Assembly: GCF_000215995.1 (NCBI RefSeq)
Contig: NC_015680.1
Coordinates: forward strand, 868,001-932,000
DNA from: Pyrococcus yayanosii CH1
GTDB taxonomy: Archaea; Methanobacteriota_B; Thermococci; Thermococcales; Thermococcaceae
Direction: 5' to 3'
DNA length: 64,000 nucleotides
Each line of letters starts with the position of its first letter. Position 1 is the stretch's first letter. Below, piece by piece: positions 45,073 to 54,555 of this stretch. The translations under genes and the position numbers were made by a program. The notes under the pieces were generated by a model, which did not search any database, was not told the DNA's origin, and saw only the letters and a program-made list of their open reading frames with translations.

Positions 45073-46290
45073 ATGTTATGGGACCCATGGCTCCTGATAA
45101 CTATAGCCATTGGTCTCTTCATGGCCTGGGCCATAGGTGCCAATGATGCGGCCAACTCCATGAGTACAGCCGTAGGAGCGGGGGCTATTACGCCAAGACA
45201 GGCGGTTATCATCGCAGGCGTTCTTGAGTTCACGGGAGCATACTTCTTCGGAAAGACCGTCACCGAAACTATCAGAAAGGGTATAATAGATCCCTCGAAA
45301 ATAAACGACCCCAACGTCCTGATATATGGGTCCGTGGCCGCCCTCCTTGGTGCCACGCTCTGGCTTTTGATAGCCACCCACTACGGCCTCCCGGTCTCGA
45401 CAACGCATTCAATAATCGGAGGGATAGTTGGGTACGGAATCGTCTACGCAGGTCTATCCGTGGTTAACTGGAGTAAGATGGTGCAGGTAATCCTCAGCTG
45501 GATACTCTCTCCGATAGCCGGTGCCATCATGGCCTTCATAGTTTTCAAGGCCGTTACAAAGACCGTCCTCCAGAGCAAGGATCCGATAAAAAGCGCCAAG
45601 CAGTGGTCTCCATTCTGGATAGGGCTGGCCTTCGTCGTCATAGGGACGATGTTCTACATCAAGGTTCTCCATGGAAAGTCCCTCCCGGCGGGCATCCTAA
45701 AGTACGGCATACCTGCTGGCATCCTCGCGTTTCTCGTGAGCTTTGCCCTTCTCCAGATCAGGTTCCCCAAGGTTAATCCCTACCTCGGGGCCGAGGCGAT
45801 ATTCCGCAGGGTCCAGGTTATAACGTCCGGGTACGTGGCCCTTGCCCATGGAGCCAACGACGTCGCCAACGCCGTGGGTCCCGTTGCTGCGGTCTATACG
45901 ATAGCGACGATGGGTCTGGCAGGAGCAAAAGTGCCCGTTCCCAAATGGATACTTGCCCTCGGCGGCCTAGGCATAGCCCTCGGCGTGCTAACCTACGGAT
46001 ATAAGGTTATGGAGACCGTTGGTAAGAAGATAACAGAACTCACGAACACCAGGGGATTCAGCATAGACTTCTCAGCGGCGACTGTAGTCCTCGTCGCAAG
46101 CTGGCTTGGCATGCCAATATCAACTACTCACACCGTAGTTGGAGCCGTCATAGGCGTCGGGCTAGCTAGGGGCATAAAGGCCATAAACAAGGACATCGTG
46201 AGGGATATAATAATCTCTTGGTTCGTCACGGTGCCCGTCGCCGCCATAATATCCGCCGTAATATTCAAAGCCCTCATGCTCGTGGGGTGA
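45073..46290 (+). CDS. PiT-family phosphate permease
   Basis: A 405-residue inorganic phosphate transporter with about 10-11 spans. Both duplicated signatures are present: GANDAANSMSTAVGAGAITP near residue 23 and AHGANDVANAVGPVAAVYTI near 258, plus the PVSTTHSIIGGIVGYG and PISTTHTVVGAVIGVG repeats. It moves phosphate with Na+ or H+. A TATA-like TGTATTTATAGC at about 45030 precedes it. A DUF47 regulator follows five bases after the stop. Confidence 0.96.
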   Translation: MLWDPWLLITIAIGLFMAWAIGANDAANSMSTAVGAGAITPRQAVIIAGVLEFTGAYFFGKTVTETIRKGIIDPSKINDPNVLIYGSVAALLGATLWLLIATHYGLPVSTTHSIIGGIVGYGIVYAGLSVVNWSKMVQVILSWILSPIAGAIMAFIVFKAVTKTVLQSKDPIKSAKQWSPFWIGLAFVVIGTMFYIKVLHGKSLPAGILKYGIPAGILAFLVSFALLQIRFPKVNPYLGAEAIFRRVQVITSGYVALAHGANDVANAVGPVAAVYTIATMGLAGAKVPVPKWILALGGLGIALGVLTYGYKVMETVGKKITELTNTRGFSIDFSAATVVLVASWLGMPISTTHTVVGAVIGVGLARGIKAINKDIVRDIIISWFVTVPVAAIISAVIFKALMLVG

Positions 46291-46294
46291 TGAC

Positions 46295-46969
46295 ATGCAG
46301 GTGTGGACGAAGCTCTTCGCCAAGAGTCCCTTCAAGCCCCTCATAAAGCACGCTGAGGTCGTTGTGCAGGCCGTGGAGACCCTTGAGAAGGCCCTTGAGA
46401 GCTGGAGCAAGGGGGACTACGAGGCGATGAGACGCTACGCGGTTGAAGTTGACAGGCTGGAGGACATTGCCGATACCATAAAGAAGGAGCTCAGGGACAG
46501 CATCACTTCAAAGCTTCTGATGCCCGTTCAGAGGAGCGACATCCTAGAGTACCTCCACATGCAGGACAAGATAGCCGACGCCGCCGAGGATACTGCCAAG
46601 TGGCTTCTTGTGAAGACTAATCCAAACGTTCCGGAGGATATTAGGGACCTCATACTGAAGATGGGGAAAGAGAGCATAAAGGCTGCCAAGCTCGTTTTCG
46701 AGGCTATAAGGCAAATGGACATCGTAGTTGAAAGTGGCTTCTCAGAGAGGGAGATAGAGAGGGAGTACGAGCTCATCAGGGAAATCGAGGACGTGGAGAA
46801 CAAAATAGACGGGCTTGATACAAAGCTCATGAGGCTAGTTTTCGAGAATGAAGATAGGCTGAGCTGGGGCGATGGCCTTTACATACTCAACATAGCCAGA
46901 ACACTCAGTAACATTTCGGACAAGGCAAAGGACGCCGCGGAAAGAATAAGGATAATGATGAACAAGTGA
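46295..46969 (+). CDS. DUF47 (PhoU-like) phosphate regulator
   Basis: A 224-residue all-helical protein of the DUF47/PhoU-related family (FAKSPFKPLIKHAEVVVQAV; VDRLEDIADTIKKELRDSIT; ILEYLHMQDKIADAAEDTAK; IEDVENKIDGLDTKLMRLVF). Members are encoded next to PiT permeases and probably gate them or sense phosphate and metal through acidic E/D-XXX-D clusters. The ATG lies five bases after the permease stop. It converges with the Lrp-like gene. Confidence 0.93.
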   Translation: MQVWTKLFAKSPFKPLIKHAEVVVQAVETLEKALESWSKGDYEAMRRYAVEVDRLEDIADTIKKELRDSITSKLLMPVQRSDILEYLHMQDKIADAAEDTAKWLLVKTNPNVPEDIRDLILKMGKESIKAAKLVFEAIRQMDIVVESGFSEREIEREYELIREIEDVENKIDGLDTKLMRLVFENEDRLSWGDGLYILNIARTLSNISDKAKDAAERIRIMMNK

Positions 46970-46986
46970 TACGCTCTTCTTTTTCT

Positions 46987-47214
46987 TCAAATTGCTATCA
47001 TAGTCGAGGTCATCTGTATCTCGGGCATCTTCCTTATCTTCTCCGTTATGAACTGGTCGAGGTCCTTCAGTGTATCCGTCTCAACCTTCACTATGAGGTC
47101 ATACTCACCGTAAACGACGTAGGCCTCCTTAACCTCGGGCATCGCGAGAAGCTTCTCCATGATTTCTCTTTCCTTACCGGCGGCCGTAACCATCAGTATA
47201 AATGCCGTCACCAT
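46987..47214 (-). CDS. Stand-alone Lrp/AsnC ligand-binding (RAM) domain
   Basis: A 75-residue protein consisting only of the RAM domain of Lrp/AsnC regulators: VTAFILMVTAAGKEREIMEK, LLAMPEVKEAYVVYGEYDLI, VKVETDTLKDLDQFITEKIR. There is no helix-turn-helix. Such proteins in Pyrococcus (DM-type) form rings and bind amino acids, perhaps modulating full-length Lrp proteins. It is a single gene with its own promoter region toward cysS. Confidence 0.92.
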   Translation of the reverse strand: MVTAFILMVTAAGKEREIMEKLLAMPEVKEAYVVYGEYDLIVKVETDTLKDLDQFITEKIRKMPEIQMTSTMIAI

Positions 47215-47329
47215 CGGCTATCACCAAAATGAATTTACCCTCAGCTAGTATTTAAAGGTTATCTCCTCCTCCTTTGCCGAAACCGACACGCTAATAAGCT
47301 ACCATCCAGATGGAAACGCGGTGGTCAAA

Positions 47330-48760
47330 ATGGTCATCATGGTTTACAACACGCTCACCAAGAGGAAGGAAGAGTTCAAACCCCTAAGAAAAGGCGAGGT
47401 CAGGATGTACGTCTGCGGCCCGACTGTTTACGACTATCCTCATCTTGGCCACGCGAGAACTTACATAGCCTTCGACGTTATAAGGCGCTATTTAGAGCAC
47501 AGGGGTTACACGGTTCTCATGGTCATGAACTTCACCGACATAGACGACAAGATAATCAAGAGAGCTCAGGAGACGGGCGAAGATCCGAAGGAGCTTGCCG
47601 AGAAGTTCATCAGGGTCTTCCTCGAAGACATGGCCGCCCTCAAGGTTAAGCCAGCCGACGTCTACCCCAGGGTAACGGAGCACGTCAACGATATCATAGC
47701 CTTCATAGAGAGACTCGAGGAGAAGGGCTACGCCTACGAGGGGAGCGACGGTGTTTACTTTGAGGTTTCTAAGTTTAAAGAATACGGAAAGCTCAGCGGA
47801 ATAAAGGTTGAAGAGCTCAAGAAAGGTGCGAGGGTTGAGCCCGGCGAGGGTAAGAAGAACCCTGAAGACTTCGCCCTCTGGAAGAAGGCTAAGCCGGGAG
47901 AGCCAAAATGGGAAAGCCCCTGGGGCGAGGGAAGGCCGGGCTGGCACATCGAGTGCTCAGCTATGAGTAGTAAATACCTTGGCGAGAGCTTCGACATTCA
48001 CGGCGGCGGCAATGATTTAATCTTCCCGCACCACGAGAACGAGATAGCCCAAAGCGAGGCCTGCTTCGGGCACGAGTGGGTCCGCTACTGGCTACACACG
48101 GGCTTCGTGATGGTCAAGGGCGAGAAGATGAGTAAGAGCCTCGGAAACTTCGTGACGGTGAGAGAGCTTCTCCAGCGGTATTCTCCCGAAGTCATCCGCT
48201 TCTTCGTCCTTCAGAAGCACTACCGCTCGCCGCTTGACTACACCGAGGAGGGCCTGATGCACGCGAAAAACAATCTTGAGCGTTTATACAACACGCTTGA
48301 GAATATAAGGGTTGCAATGGAGAGGGTGGAGCTGGCTTATACCTGGGGCGAGGAGGAGTTCGAGCTCTACGAGGTGATTAAGGAGGGAAGAAGAAAATTC
48401 TATGAGGCTATGGACGACGATTTCAACACCGCTGAAGCCCTTAAGGCCGTCTTTGAGGTTTCCAACGCCGTGAACAGGTACCTCACAAAGGTAGAGAGGC
48501 CAAAGGAGAGCGTCCTAAGGAAGGCCTGGGAGTTCTTCAAGGCTGTAAGCGAGGTCTTCGGTCTCTTTGAGGACTACTTCAAGGAGCAGAAGACCGGAAA
48601 CGAGGAGGCCCTTATAAAGCTGCTCGTGGATGTCAGAGCCCAGCTGAGGAAGGAGAAGCGCTATGACCTTGCCGATAAGATCAGGGAAGAGCTCAGAAAG
48701 CTTGGCATTCAGCTGGAGGACACTCCCCAGGGCACGGTGTGGAAGAGGATTAGAGTTTAA
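47330..48760 (+). CDS. cysS: Cysteinyl-tRNA synthetase
   Basis: A 476-residue class I synthetase. It has the zinc cysteine in RMYVCGPTVYDYPHLGHART with the HIGH-like PHLGH, the tRNA/zinc segment WHIECSAMSSKYLGESFDIH and GGGNDLIFPHHENEIAQSEA, and GEKMSKSLGNFVTV with KMSKS. The C-terminal helical anticodon-binding region ends RKLGIQLEDTPQGTVWKRIR. ATG 47330 follows GCGGTGG; ATG 47339 is a possible alternative. Confidence 0.97.
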   Translation: MVIMVYNTLTKRKEEFKPLRKGEVRMYVCGPTVYDYPHLGHARTYIAFDVIRRYLEHRGYTVLMVMNFTDIDDKIIKRAQETGEDPKELAEKFIRVFLEDMAALKVKPADVYPRVTEHVNDIIAFIERLEEKGYAYEGSDGVYFEVSKFKEYGKLSGIKVEELKKGARVEPGEGKKNPEDFALWKKAKPGEPKWESPWGEGRPGWHIECSAMSSKYLGESFDIHGGGNDLIFPHHENEIAQSEACFGHEWVRYWLHTGFVMVKGEKMSKSLGNFVTVRELLQRYSPEVIRFFVLQKHYRSPLDYTEEGLMHAKNNLERLYNTLENIRVAMERVELAYTWGEEEFELYEVIKEGRRKFYEAMDDDFNTAEALKAVFEVSNAVNRYLTKVERPKESVLRKAWEFFKAVSEVFGLFEDYFKEQKTGNEEALIKLLVDVRAQLRKEKRYDLADKIREELRKLGIQLEDTPQGTVWKRIRV

Positions 48761-49047
48761 TCCTCCGGCCCGTGAATGTATGAAAAGTTCATCGTCAAGA
48801 GCGTGTCCACAAATCCGCTCCTGATGTTTTCAATTATCTTGGGGAGTAGCCTTCTGAGTTCTTCCCCCTCAATGGGCCTTTTATCACTCAGCCTTTTTAT
48901 GCGGCCGTCCCTCCTGTCGAGCACGATGATCTCATCATTTCCCAAGTACAGAGGGAGATAGTTCATCCGAAAGCCATAGAACTTCTCGGCAAACTCCATC
49001 CTCGCTCTTAGGAGGCTGAGGTACTCCAAGAGCTCTTTTTCGTCCAT
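48757..49047 (-). CDS. Small uncharacterised soluble protein
   Basis: A 96-residue protein with a charged helix (KELLEYLSLLRARMEFAEKF), a short beta segment (YLPLYLGNDEIIVLDRRDG) and a second helix (EELRRLLPKIIENIRSGFVD). No family is recognised. The ATG follows GGGAGGGTCCTC. It overlaps the cysS stop by four bases on the opposite strand. Codon use and composition resemble its neighbours. Confidence 0.72.
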   Translation of the reverse strand: MDEKELLEYLSLLRARMEFAEKFYGFRMNYLPLYLGNDEIIVLDRRDGRIKRLSDKRPIEGEELRRLLPKIIENIRSGFVDTLLTMNFSYIHGPED

Positions 49048-49093
49048 GAGGACCCTCCCTTACCCTCCACCCTCCAGTATTTAAGACTTCCGC

Positions 49094-49855
49094 TCAGAGG
49101 ACGCCCAAGTATTTGTGAACCTGGAAGCTCAGGCTGACGTTCTTCCTCCCCATTATCAGGGCAGCTTCACGGTAAAGGGCCATGAGCTTTGTCATGGGAA
49201 TGTCCATTGGCTCCCTCGGCTGGATGGCAAGGGGAGCAAGGCCCTTCAGGAGCGAGGCGTACCAGCGAATGTTCTCAACCTTGGTATCCTTCGTTACTAC
49301 GAGCTTCGCGTAGACCTCGGCTCCCGCCTCCTTTAATATCCTTATGCTCTCAACCTCCCTGAGAACGAGGGAGCGCCAGTTCTCCGTAGCCTTAGCGGTC
49401 TCGTCCTTTATATCAACACTCGCATAGTCCGTTAGGGGAGCGATCTCCTTGATGAGCCCCGGAAGGCCCCCGTGGGTTTCTAAAAAGTTGTCGAAGCCGA
49501 GCTCCCTCATTTTCTCCATTATAGCCTGAAGCCCCCTGACCTGGAGCGTCGGCTCGCCACCCGTGTAGCTTATCGAGTGAATGTCCTCAGTGTCGAGGCG
49601 AAGAATTGCATCTACGACCTCATCCAGCCTGGCCGGATTTGGTCTGTACTCGAAGCGGCCCGTGAAAGGCTCAACTTCATAGCGCCAGTGAAGGACGCTG
49701 GAGGCATTTATAAACTCTCTGGAATCGCAATAATTACAATCAAGGTCGCAGCCTGCGAAGCGGATGAATATCTGCCTTCTCCCAAAGGCGCTTCCCGGGA
49801 CGCTACCTCCCTCACCCTGCCAGCTGTTGAAGACCTCTGCCAGAACGAGCCTCAT
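49094..49855 (-). CDS. queE: 7-carboxy-7-deazaguanine synthase QueE
   Basis: A 253-residue radical-SAM enzyme that makes 7-carboxy-7-deazaguanine for preQ0 and archaeosine. The N-terminal VFNSWQGEGGSVPGSAFGRR is typical of QueE. The cluster motif is FAGCDLDCNYCDSRE (CX3CX2C), with SYTGGEPTLQ following. Its start is 9 bases after the queD stop, so the two are in one operon. In archaea the product feeds TGT for G15 modification of tRNA. Confidence 0.93.
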   Translation of the reverse strand: MRLVLAEVFNSWQGEGGSVPGSAFGRRQIFIRFAGCDLDCNYCDSREFINASSVLHWRYEVEPFTGRFEYRPNPARLDEVVDAILRLDTEDIHSISYTGGEPTLQVRGLQAIMEKMRELGFDNFLETHGGLPGLIKEIAPLTDYASVDIKDETAKATENWRSLVLREVESIRILKEAGAEVYAKLVVTKDTKVENIRWYASLLKGLAPLAIQPREPMDIPMTKLMALYREAALIMGRKNVSLSFQVHKYLGVL

Positions 49856-49864
49856 CTTATCACC

Positions 49865-50212
49865 TCAGAACTCAAGCTCGACGGCGTTCTCGTCCCCTTC
49901 CCAAAGAATTACGCGCTTCAGCTTCACGTGGCTTGGGAGTCTGTCTCTTATCCGCCCCGCTATCCGGAGGGCAATATTTTCAACTGTGGGATTGTCGAGA
50001 AGGTTGTTAAGGTTCCTGTGGTCGAGCTCCCTTACAACACCCTCAACTATCTTCCTGAGCTTTAAGAAGTCTATAACATAGTCCCTCCTTAACGGCCCCT
50101 CAACGGTTACTTCGAGCGTGAAGGTGTGGCCGTGAACTTCTTCCCAAGCGTCTCCTATTTTTACCGCGTGGGCCGCCTCAAACTTAAAACGGGAGGTAAC
50201 CCTAATCTTCAT
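49865..50212 (-). CDS. queD: QueD/PTPS-family 6-pyruvoyltetrahydropterin synthase-like
   Basis: A 115-residue T-fold enzyme. Zinc ligands are visible in FEAAHAVKIG and WEEVHGHTFTLEV. The residue four places before HGH, Cys in bacterial QueD, is Trp here, while the nearby Glu makes an EXXHGH motif like that of PTPS-III proteins. LDHRNLN supplies the second half of the active site (Asp-His). Adjacency to queE suggests 6-carboxytetrahydropterin synthase in the preQ0 path; a role in pterin synthesis is the alternative. Confidence 0.85.
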   Translation of the reverse strand: MKIRVTSRFKFEAAHAVKIGDAWEEVHGHTFTLEVTVEGPLRRDYVIDFLKLRKIVEGVVRELDHRNLNNLLDNPTVENIALRIAGRIRDRLPSHVKLKRVILWEGDENAVELEF

Positions 50213-50253
50213 TCGAGGCCACCACGAAAAGTAAGATGGGGGAGGTAATAAGT

Positions 50254-52455
50254 CTACCTGATTTTGGCCCCAAGCTTTACCTCCCTGTCGGGCATAAGGA
50301 GGGCCACGTTCTCGCCGTCATCTGCCGCTAAAAGCATTCCCTGACTTTCAACACCGCGGAGCTTCTTGGGCTCGAGGTTTGCGACCACGACAACGTAGCG
50401 GTTGAGAAGTTCCTCGGGCTTGTAATACTTCTTCAGCCCGGCGACAAGCGTCCTAACTTCGCCCCCAAGATCCACCTTGATCACATATAACCTGTCGGCG
50501 TTCGGATGGTCCTTGACTTCGATTATCTTTCCAACGCGGAGGTCAAGCTTCGCGAAGTCCTCGAACTTGACGCGCTCCATTTCCTCACCCCCCTTTTTCT
50601 TCCCCTTCTTGGCCTTTTTCTCGAGTTCTTCACCGTAGATACTCTTAAGTATTGCCACAGCCTCCTCCCTGCGCTTCTCGCCAAAGCGCTCAAGAATTAT
50701 CCTAACGACGTCATCCATCTTGTAGTATTTATCGAGGAGGAGCTTCGCGCTCTCGGGGTTTCCGCGTGCAACGTAGTTCACAATGAAATACACAATTTCA
50801 TCGTCGGTGACCTTCCTGAAGAGTATCTCAGCCTTCCTGACCCTGTGACCGGCCGGAAGCTCCCTGAACTGCCAGCGCTTGAGCTCCTCGAGGTTGAGCA
50901 GGTGCCATATCTTCTCGCTCGCATCCGGCAGGAAGGGCTCGAGGAGTATTCCTAGGGCCTTGACTATCTGCAGGGAGACGTTGACAGTCGTCGCCGTCCT
51001 AATCCTGTCCTCCTTCGCGGTCTTCCACGGCTTCTGGTGGTCGAAGTAGCGGTTTCCGAAGGATGCAAGGGCCATAACCCTCTTGAGGGCGTCCTTGAAT
51101 CTGTACTGGCTTATTAGCTCACCAACCTCCTTGAATGCCCTTTCAATCTCCTCGAAGGCCTGTTTATCAAGGTCGTCCAGCTCACCCCTTTCCGGGACTA
51201 TTCCGTTGAAATAGCGGTTCACAAAGGTTAACGCCCTGTGGACAAAGTTTCCAAGGTTGTTAACGAGCTCTTCATTGATTTTCGCCTTAAAGTCGGCGAA
51301 GCTGAAGTCGCTATCTCTAGTCTCGGGCATTATTGCGGTGAGGTAGTAGCGGAGGTAGTCTGACGGAAACACGTCGAGGAACTCGTGAACCCAGATGGCC
51401 CAGTTCCTGCTCGTCGAGAACTTTTTGCCCTCGAGGTTGAGATATTCGTTAGCCGGAATGTCGTAGGGCAGGTTCCACTCAGCCTCGACGTCCCTATCCT
51501 TGTACTTGCCGTAGGCCATCAGGAAGGCCGGCCAGAATATGGCGTGGAATGGAATGTTGTCCTTGCCTATGAAGTGAATTACCTTAGTTTGACCGTCGAT
51601 GTTGAGCCAGTATTTCTTCCAACCGTCCGGCTCTCCCTTCCTCTTGAAGTACTCCATCGTTATCGAGATATAGCCTATGGGAGCCTCAAACCAGACGTAG
51701 AGGACCTTGCCCTTTACGTCCTCTTCATCGAGTGGAACAGGAATGCCCCAGTCGAGGTCGCGCGTCATTGCCCTCTCTTCAAGACCTTCCTCAATCCAGC
51801 CGAGGACGGTGTTCCTCACGTTCGGCTTCCAATGCTCCTGCCGCTTCACCCACTCTTTGAGCCTCTCCGCGAAGTCCTCCATCTTGATGTAGTAGTGGGC
51901 GGAATCCTTGAAGGTTATCGGGTTGCCGCAGAGGTTACAGCGCGGGTTTATGAGTATCTCCGGCGTGAGTGGCCTTCCACAGATCTCACACTGGTCGCCA
52001 CGCTGGTTCTCCGCCCCACAGTAGGGGCATGTTCCGATGACGTACCTGTCGGGCAGGAACATCTTGTCATGCTCGCAGTAGGCTTGCTTTGTGACCTTCT
52101 TGACGAGATGGCCGTTTTTGAGAGCCCTTAGGAAGAACTCCTGGCTTAGTCTGTAGTGAACAGGAAGTTCAGTTCTTCCAAAGAAGTCAAAGCTTATCTT
52201 CGCCCTCTCGAACGTCGTCTTTATGTGCTCGTGAAACTCATCAACGATTTCTCTTGGGCTCCTACCCTCCTTCAGGGCCCTGAAGGTTATCGGCGTTCCA
52301 TGCTCATCGGTTCCGCATATAAAGACCACTTCCTCGCCCCTCAGCCTCAGATAACGAACGAAGATGTCCGCGGGGAGGTAAGCACCGGCGAGATGACCGG
52401 CGTGAATTGGCCCATTGGCATAGGGAAGCGCGGAGGTCACCATGTACCTGACCAT
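50254..52455 (-). CDS. metG: Methionyl-tRNA synthetase
   Basis: A 733-residue class I synthetase. HIGH appears as [16 protein letters not shown] and KMSKS as [10 protein letters not shown] double zinc knuckle is present ([23 protein letters not shown]). The C-terminal 110 residues ([53 protein letters not shown]) form an EMAPII-like tRNA-binding OB domain, joined through a Lys-rich linker ([13 protein letters not shown]). ATG 52455 follows GGAGGTGG. Confidence 0.97.
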   Translation of the reverse strand: MVRYMVTSALPYANGPIHAGHLAGAYLPADIFVRYLRLRGEEVVFICGTDEHGTPITFRALKEGRSPREIVDEFHEHIKTTFERAKISFDFFGRTELPVHYRLSQEFFLRALKNGHLVKKVTKQAYCEHDKMFLPDRYVIGTCPYCGAENQRGDQCEICGRPLTPEILINPRCNLCGNPITFKDSAHYYIKMEDFAERLKEWVKRQEHWKPNVRNTVLGWIEEGLEERAMTRDLDWGIPVPLDEEDVKGKVLYVWFEAPIGYISITMEYFKRKGEPDGWKKYWLNIDGQTKVIHFIGKDNIPFHAIFWPAFLMAYGKYKDRDVEAEWNLPYDIPANEYLNLEGKKFSTSRNWAIWVHEFLDVFPSDYLRYYLTAIMPETRDSDFSFADFKAKINEELVNNLGNFVHRALTFVNRYFNGIVPERGELDDLDKQAFEEIERAFKEVGELISQYRFKDALKRVMALASFGNRYFDHQKPWKTAKEDRIRTATTVNVSLQIVKALGILLEPFLPDASEKIWHLLNLEELKRWQFRELPAGHRVRKAEILFRKVTDDEIVYFIVNYVARGNPESAKLLLDKYYKMDDVVRIILERFGEKRREEAVAILKSIYGEELEKKAKKGKKKGGEEMERVKFEDFAKLDLRVGKIIEVKDHPNADRLYVIKVDLGGEVRTLVAGLKKYYKPEELLNRYVVVVANLEPKKLRGVESQGMLLAADDGENVALLMPDREVKLGAKIR

Positions 52456-52530
52456 TTTACCACCTCCTGCCCGTTGTTGTGAAAGGTGCAAAATTTAAAC
52501 ATTACGGTAGGTTATTACGACAGGTAGACG

Positions 52531-53370
52531 TTATGTCTCATTTTGTATATCAATCGCCAGCTCCACCCAGTTTTCCCTTCCCTTCTTGTAAATCTTGACG
52601 AGACCCCTCTGCTCTAGTCTTCTAAACATCCTCCAAGCGGAGGTCTTAGGTATATCAAGAGCCTTCCTAACATCGGCCTGGCTAGCTCCCCCGCCAACCT
52701 CCATCAGGTACTTTATGGCCCTTATCTCATCGTCATTTAGGTTGTATTCCCGCATCAAGCGGGAAAGAAAGTCTTCGGGAGGTTTCTCCTCAACCTTCTT
52801 CGGCCTCCTCCAGAATCTCAAGGCCACCAAAAGGGCAATAATAACCGCACCGATGAGGAAGTACGTATAGAAACGCCTCCTTTCGGGGATTATGTCCTCG
52901 AACACGTAGGAAATGCTCTGATTTCCTGGTGGCATCTCTATTGTGTTCCCGGAAAGGGATATTGGGATATCACTCAGGCCCACGATCACCGTGCCCTCCG
53001 GAAGCACCACCGTGAAAGTCTGATTGATGGAAACTTTAAGGGTCCATACGACACCCTCCTTCATCGTGAGGTCGGGCGTGTAATAACTCACGAGAATCTC
53101 ATCCGCATCTTCTGGGTAAACCACGAGGACATCCCCACGAATCTCATAGACGAGCGGCTCCCCATTTTCATCAGTTACCTCTATTCCCTCAACATTTTTC
53201 CCAAGCAACGGGATTTCAACCTGGAAGGCGTACTCCTCCGGGATTATCCTCATCGAGACCTCAACGACACCATCCCTGTAAACCTTAAGCTGGAGATCGA
53301 TTGGGATATACTGGGCAGATGCGAGGGGCAGGAGAAGCATGAGAAAGAGCAAAAAAATCCAGGTCCTCAT
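52531..53370 (-). CDS. Membrane-anchored winged-helix regulator
   Basis: A 279-residue protein with a signal peptide (IFLLFLMLLLPLASAQ), an exported beta domain of about 140 residues (VEVSMRIIPEEYAFQVEIPL, FTVVLPEGTVIVGLSDIPIS), one membrane span (FYTYFLIGAVIIALLVALRF) and a cytoplasmic winged helix (NDDEIRAIKYLMEVGGGASQ, ADVRKALDIPKTSAWRMFRR, LEQRGLVKIYKKGRENWVEL). This layout could pass an outside signal directly to DNA. It overlaps the helical-protein gene upstream by four bases. The regulatory role and targets are inferred. Confidence 0.85.
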   Translation of the reverse strand: MRTWIFLLFLMLLLPLASAQYIPIDLQLKVYRDGVVEVSMRIIPEEYAFQVEIPLLGKNVEGIEVTDENGEPLVYEIRGDVLVVYPEDADEILVSYYTPDLTMKEGVVWTLKVSINQTFTVVLPEGTVIVGLSDIPISLSGNTIEMPPGNQSISYVFEDIIPERRRFYTYFLIGAVIIALLVALRFWRRPKKVEEKPPEDFLSRLMREYNLNDDEIRAIKYLMEVGGGASQADVRKALDIPKTSAWRMFRRLEQRGLVKIYKKGRENWVELAIDIQNET

Positions 53371-54467
53371 TCCGAGCCCCCCCCAGCCATCGATATGAAG
53401 CGACCCACGTAATTCAGGGCCCTAAGAGCGTTGACCATGTAAAGGAGGGCCTCCCTCTCCCTACCCATGGAGAGGCTTAAGGAGGCCACTTCGATGTTCT
53501 TCTCCGCGAATGTCAATGCTTCCATGGGTCTTGAAACATCAATTCCACTTCTCGACATATCCTCAAGGATACCCCTATACTGGTTGGCCTTAACTTGGAG
53601 CCTACCGAGAAAAGACCTCGGATTCTCGGAGGCCTGCCTGAAGACGTAGGCTGCCTGAAGCCTGCTGGCCTCAGCCTGGAGTTTGAGGAGGAGTGGTGAG
53701 CTCTCATCTATGAGCTGAAGAGCCTCCAACCACTTGCCTTCTTCCACGAGCCTCTTTACTCTTTCCCTTAAGGCCCTAACCTCCTCCACCTCATGCCGAA
53801 TTTCATTGACCTCAATGCCAACGTCCTCAGCACTTAGGGCGGTCAGCTCGGCGTACTTCAGGAGAAACCCACTCTTATTCAGGAAATCCTCGACTACGTG
53901 CCTCGCGTTCCTCTGCCTGAAGGTGAGAAACATAGATATTAGAGCACTTTCAAGCATCCTTTTCTCACTTTCCGCTTTCTCCAACGTTTTTTTAGCAGCC
54001 TGAACGTTCTCGACTCTTAGCTCATTCCTTGCCTGCAGGTATAGGGAAAGGGTGTTCAGATAAGCTTCTCTAAGCGCGGAGGTGTTGTAACCCCTCTTTT
54101 CTAGGTAAGTTAAGGTTAAGTTAACGTAACTCAGGTATTTCAGCCCCCTGTTTATCTCCCCGGCAAGGTCCATTTGGCTCTCGTCCCTAACCTCAACCTG
54201 CCGAAGGGAACTCTCAACGGCTCTGAGACCCATCACCGAGAGATTTTTGGCCTCTAGATACTTTCCGGCATCCAGCATATCTGTTGCCCTATCCCTAAGC
54301 TCCTCCGCGGCCTTCACGTTTCCATCAACATCGAACATCTTGGCAACGCTTATCGCCCTCTCAAGAACCTTAAGAAGAGCTTCCGCACTCTCCCTTTCAT
54401 CCGCATAGACTACGGTCGCGGAAAGAATCATTGCCACGATTAACAGAGCAGCGCTTTTACTTCTCAT
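53367..54467 (-). CDS. Exported helical-repeat protein
   Basis: A 366-residue protein with a signal peptide (SAALLIVAMILSATVVYADE) and an almost wholly helical, coiled-coil-like remainder (AEELRDRATDMLDAGKYLEA; VQAAKKTLEKAESEKRMLES; EVEEVRALRERVKRLVEEGK; FAEKNIEVASLSLSMGREREA). Repeated A/L-rich helical pairs hint at TPR- or hairpin-like repeats. There is no C-terminal anchor. It is translationally coupled to the membrane winged-helix gene downstream, so it may be its outside sensor or partner. The family is not recognised. Confidence 0.8.
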   Translation of the reverse strand: MRSKSAALLIVAMILSATVVYADERESAEALLKVLERAISVAKMFDVDGNVKAAEELRDRATDMLDAGKYLEAKNLSVMGLRAVESSLRQVEVRDESQMDLAGEINRGLKYLSYVNLTLTYLEKRGYNTSALREAYLNTLSLYLQARNELRVENVQAAKKTLEKAESEKRMLESALISMFLTFRQRNARHVVEDFLNKSGFLLKYAELTALSAEDVGIEVNEIRHEVEEVRALRERVKRLVEEGKWLEALQLIDESSPLLLKLQAEASRLQAAYVFRQASENPRSFLGRLQVKANQYRGILEDMSRSGIDVSRPMEALTFAEKNIEVASLSLSMGREREALLYMVNALRALNYVGRFISMAGGGSE

Positions 54468-54555
54468 TCACGCTCCCACTTGAACTTTACCTAATTCATT
54501 CATAGGGTTTGCGGTGAGGTGCCAATGTTTTTAACCTAAGCACCGAGCTCCCCTC

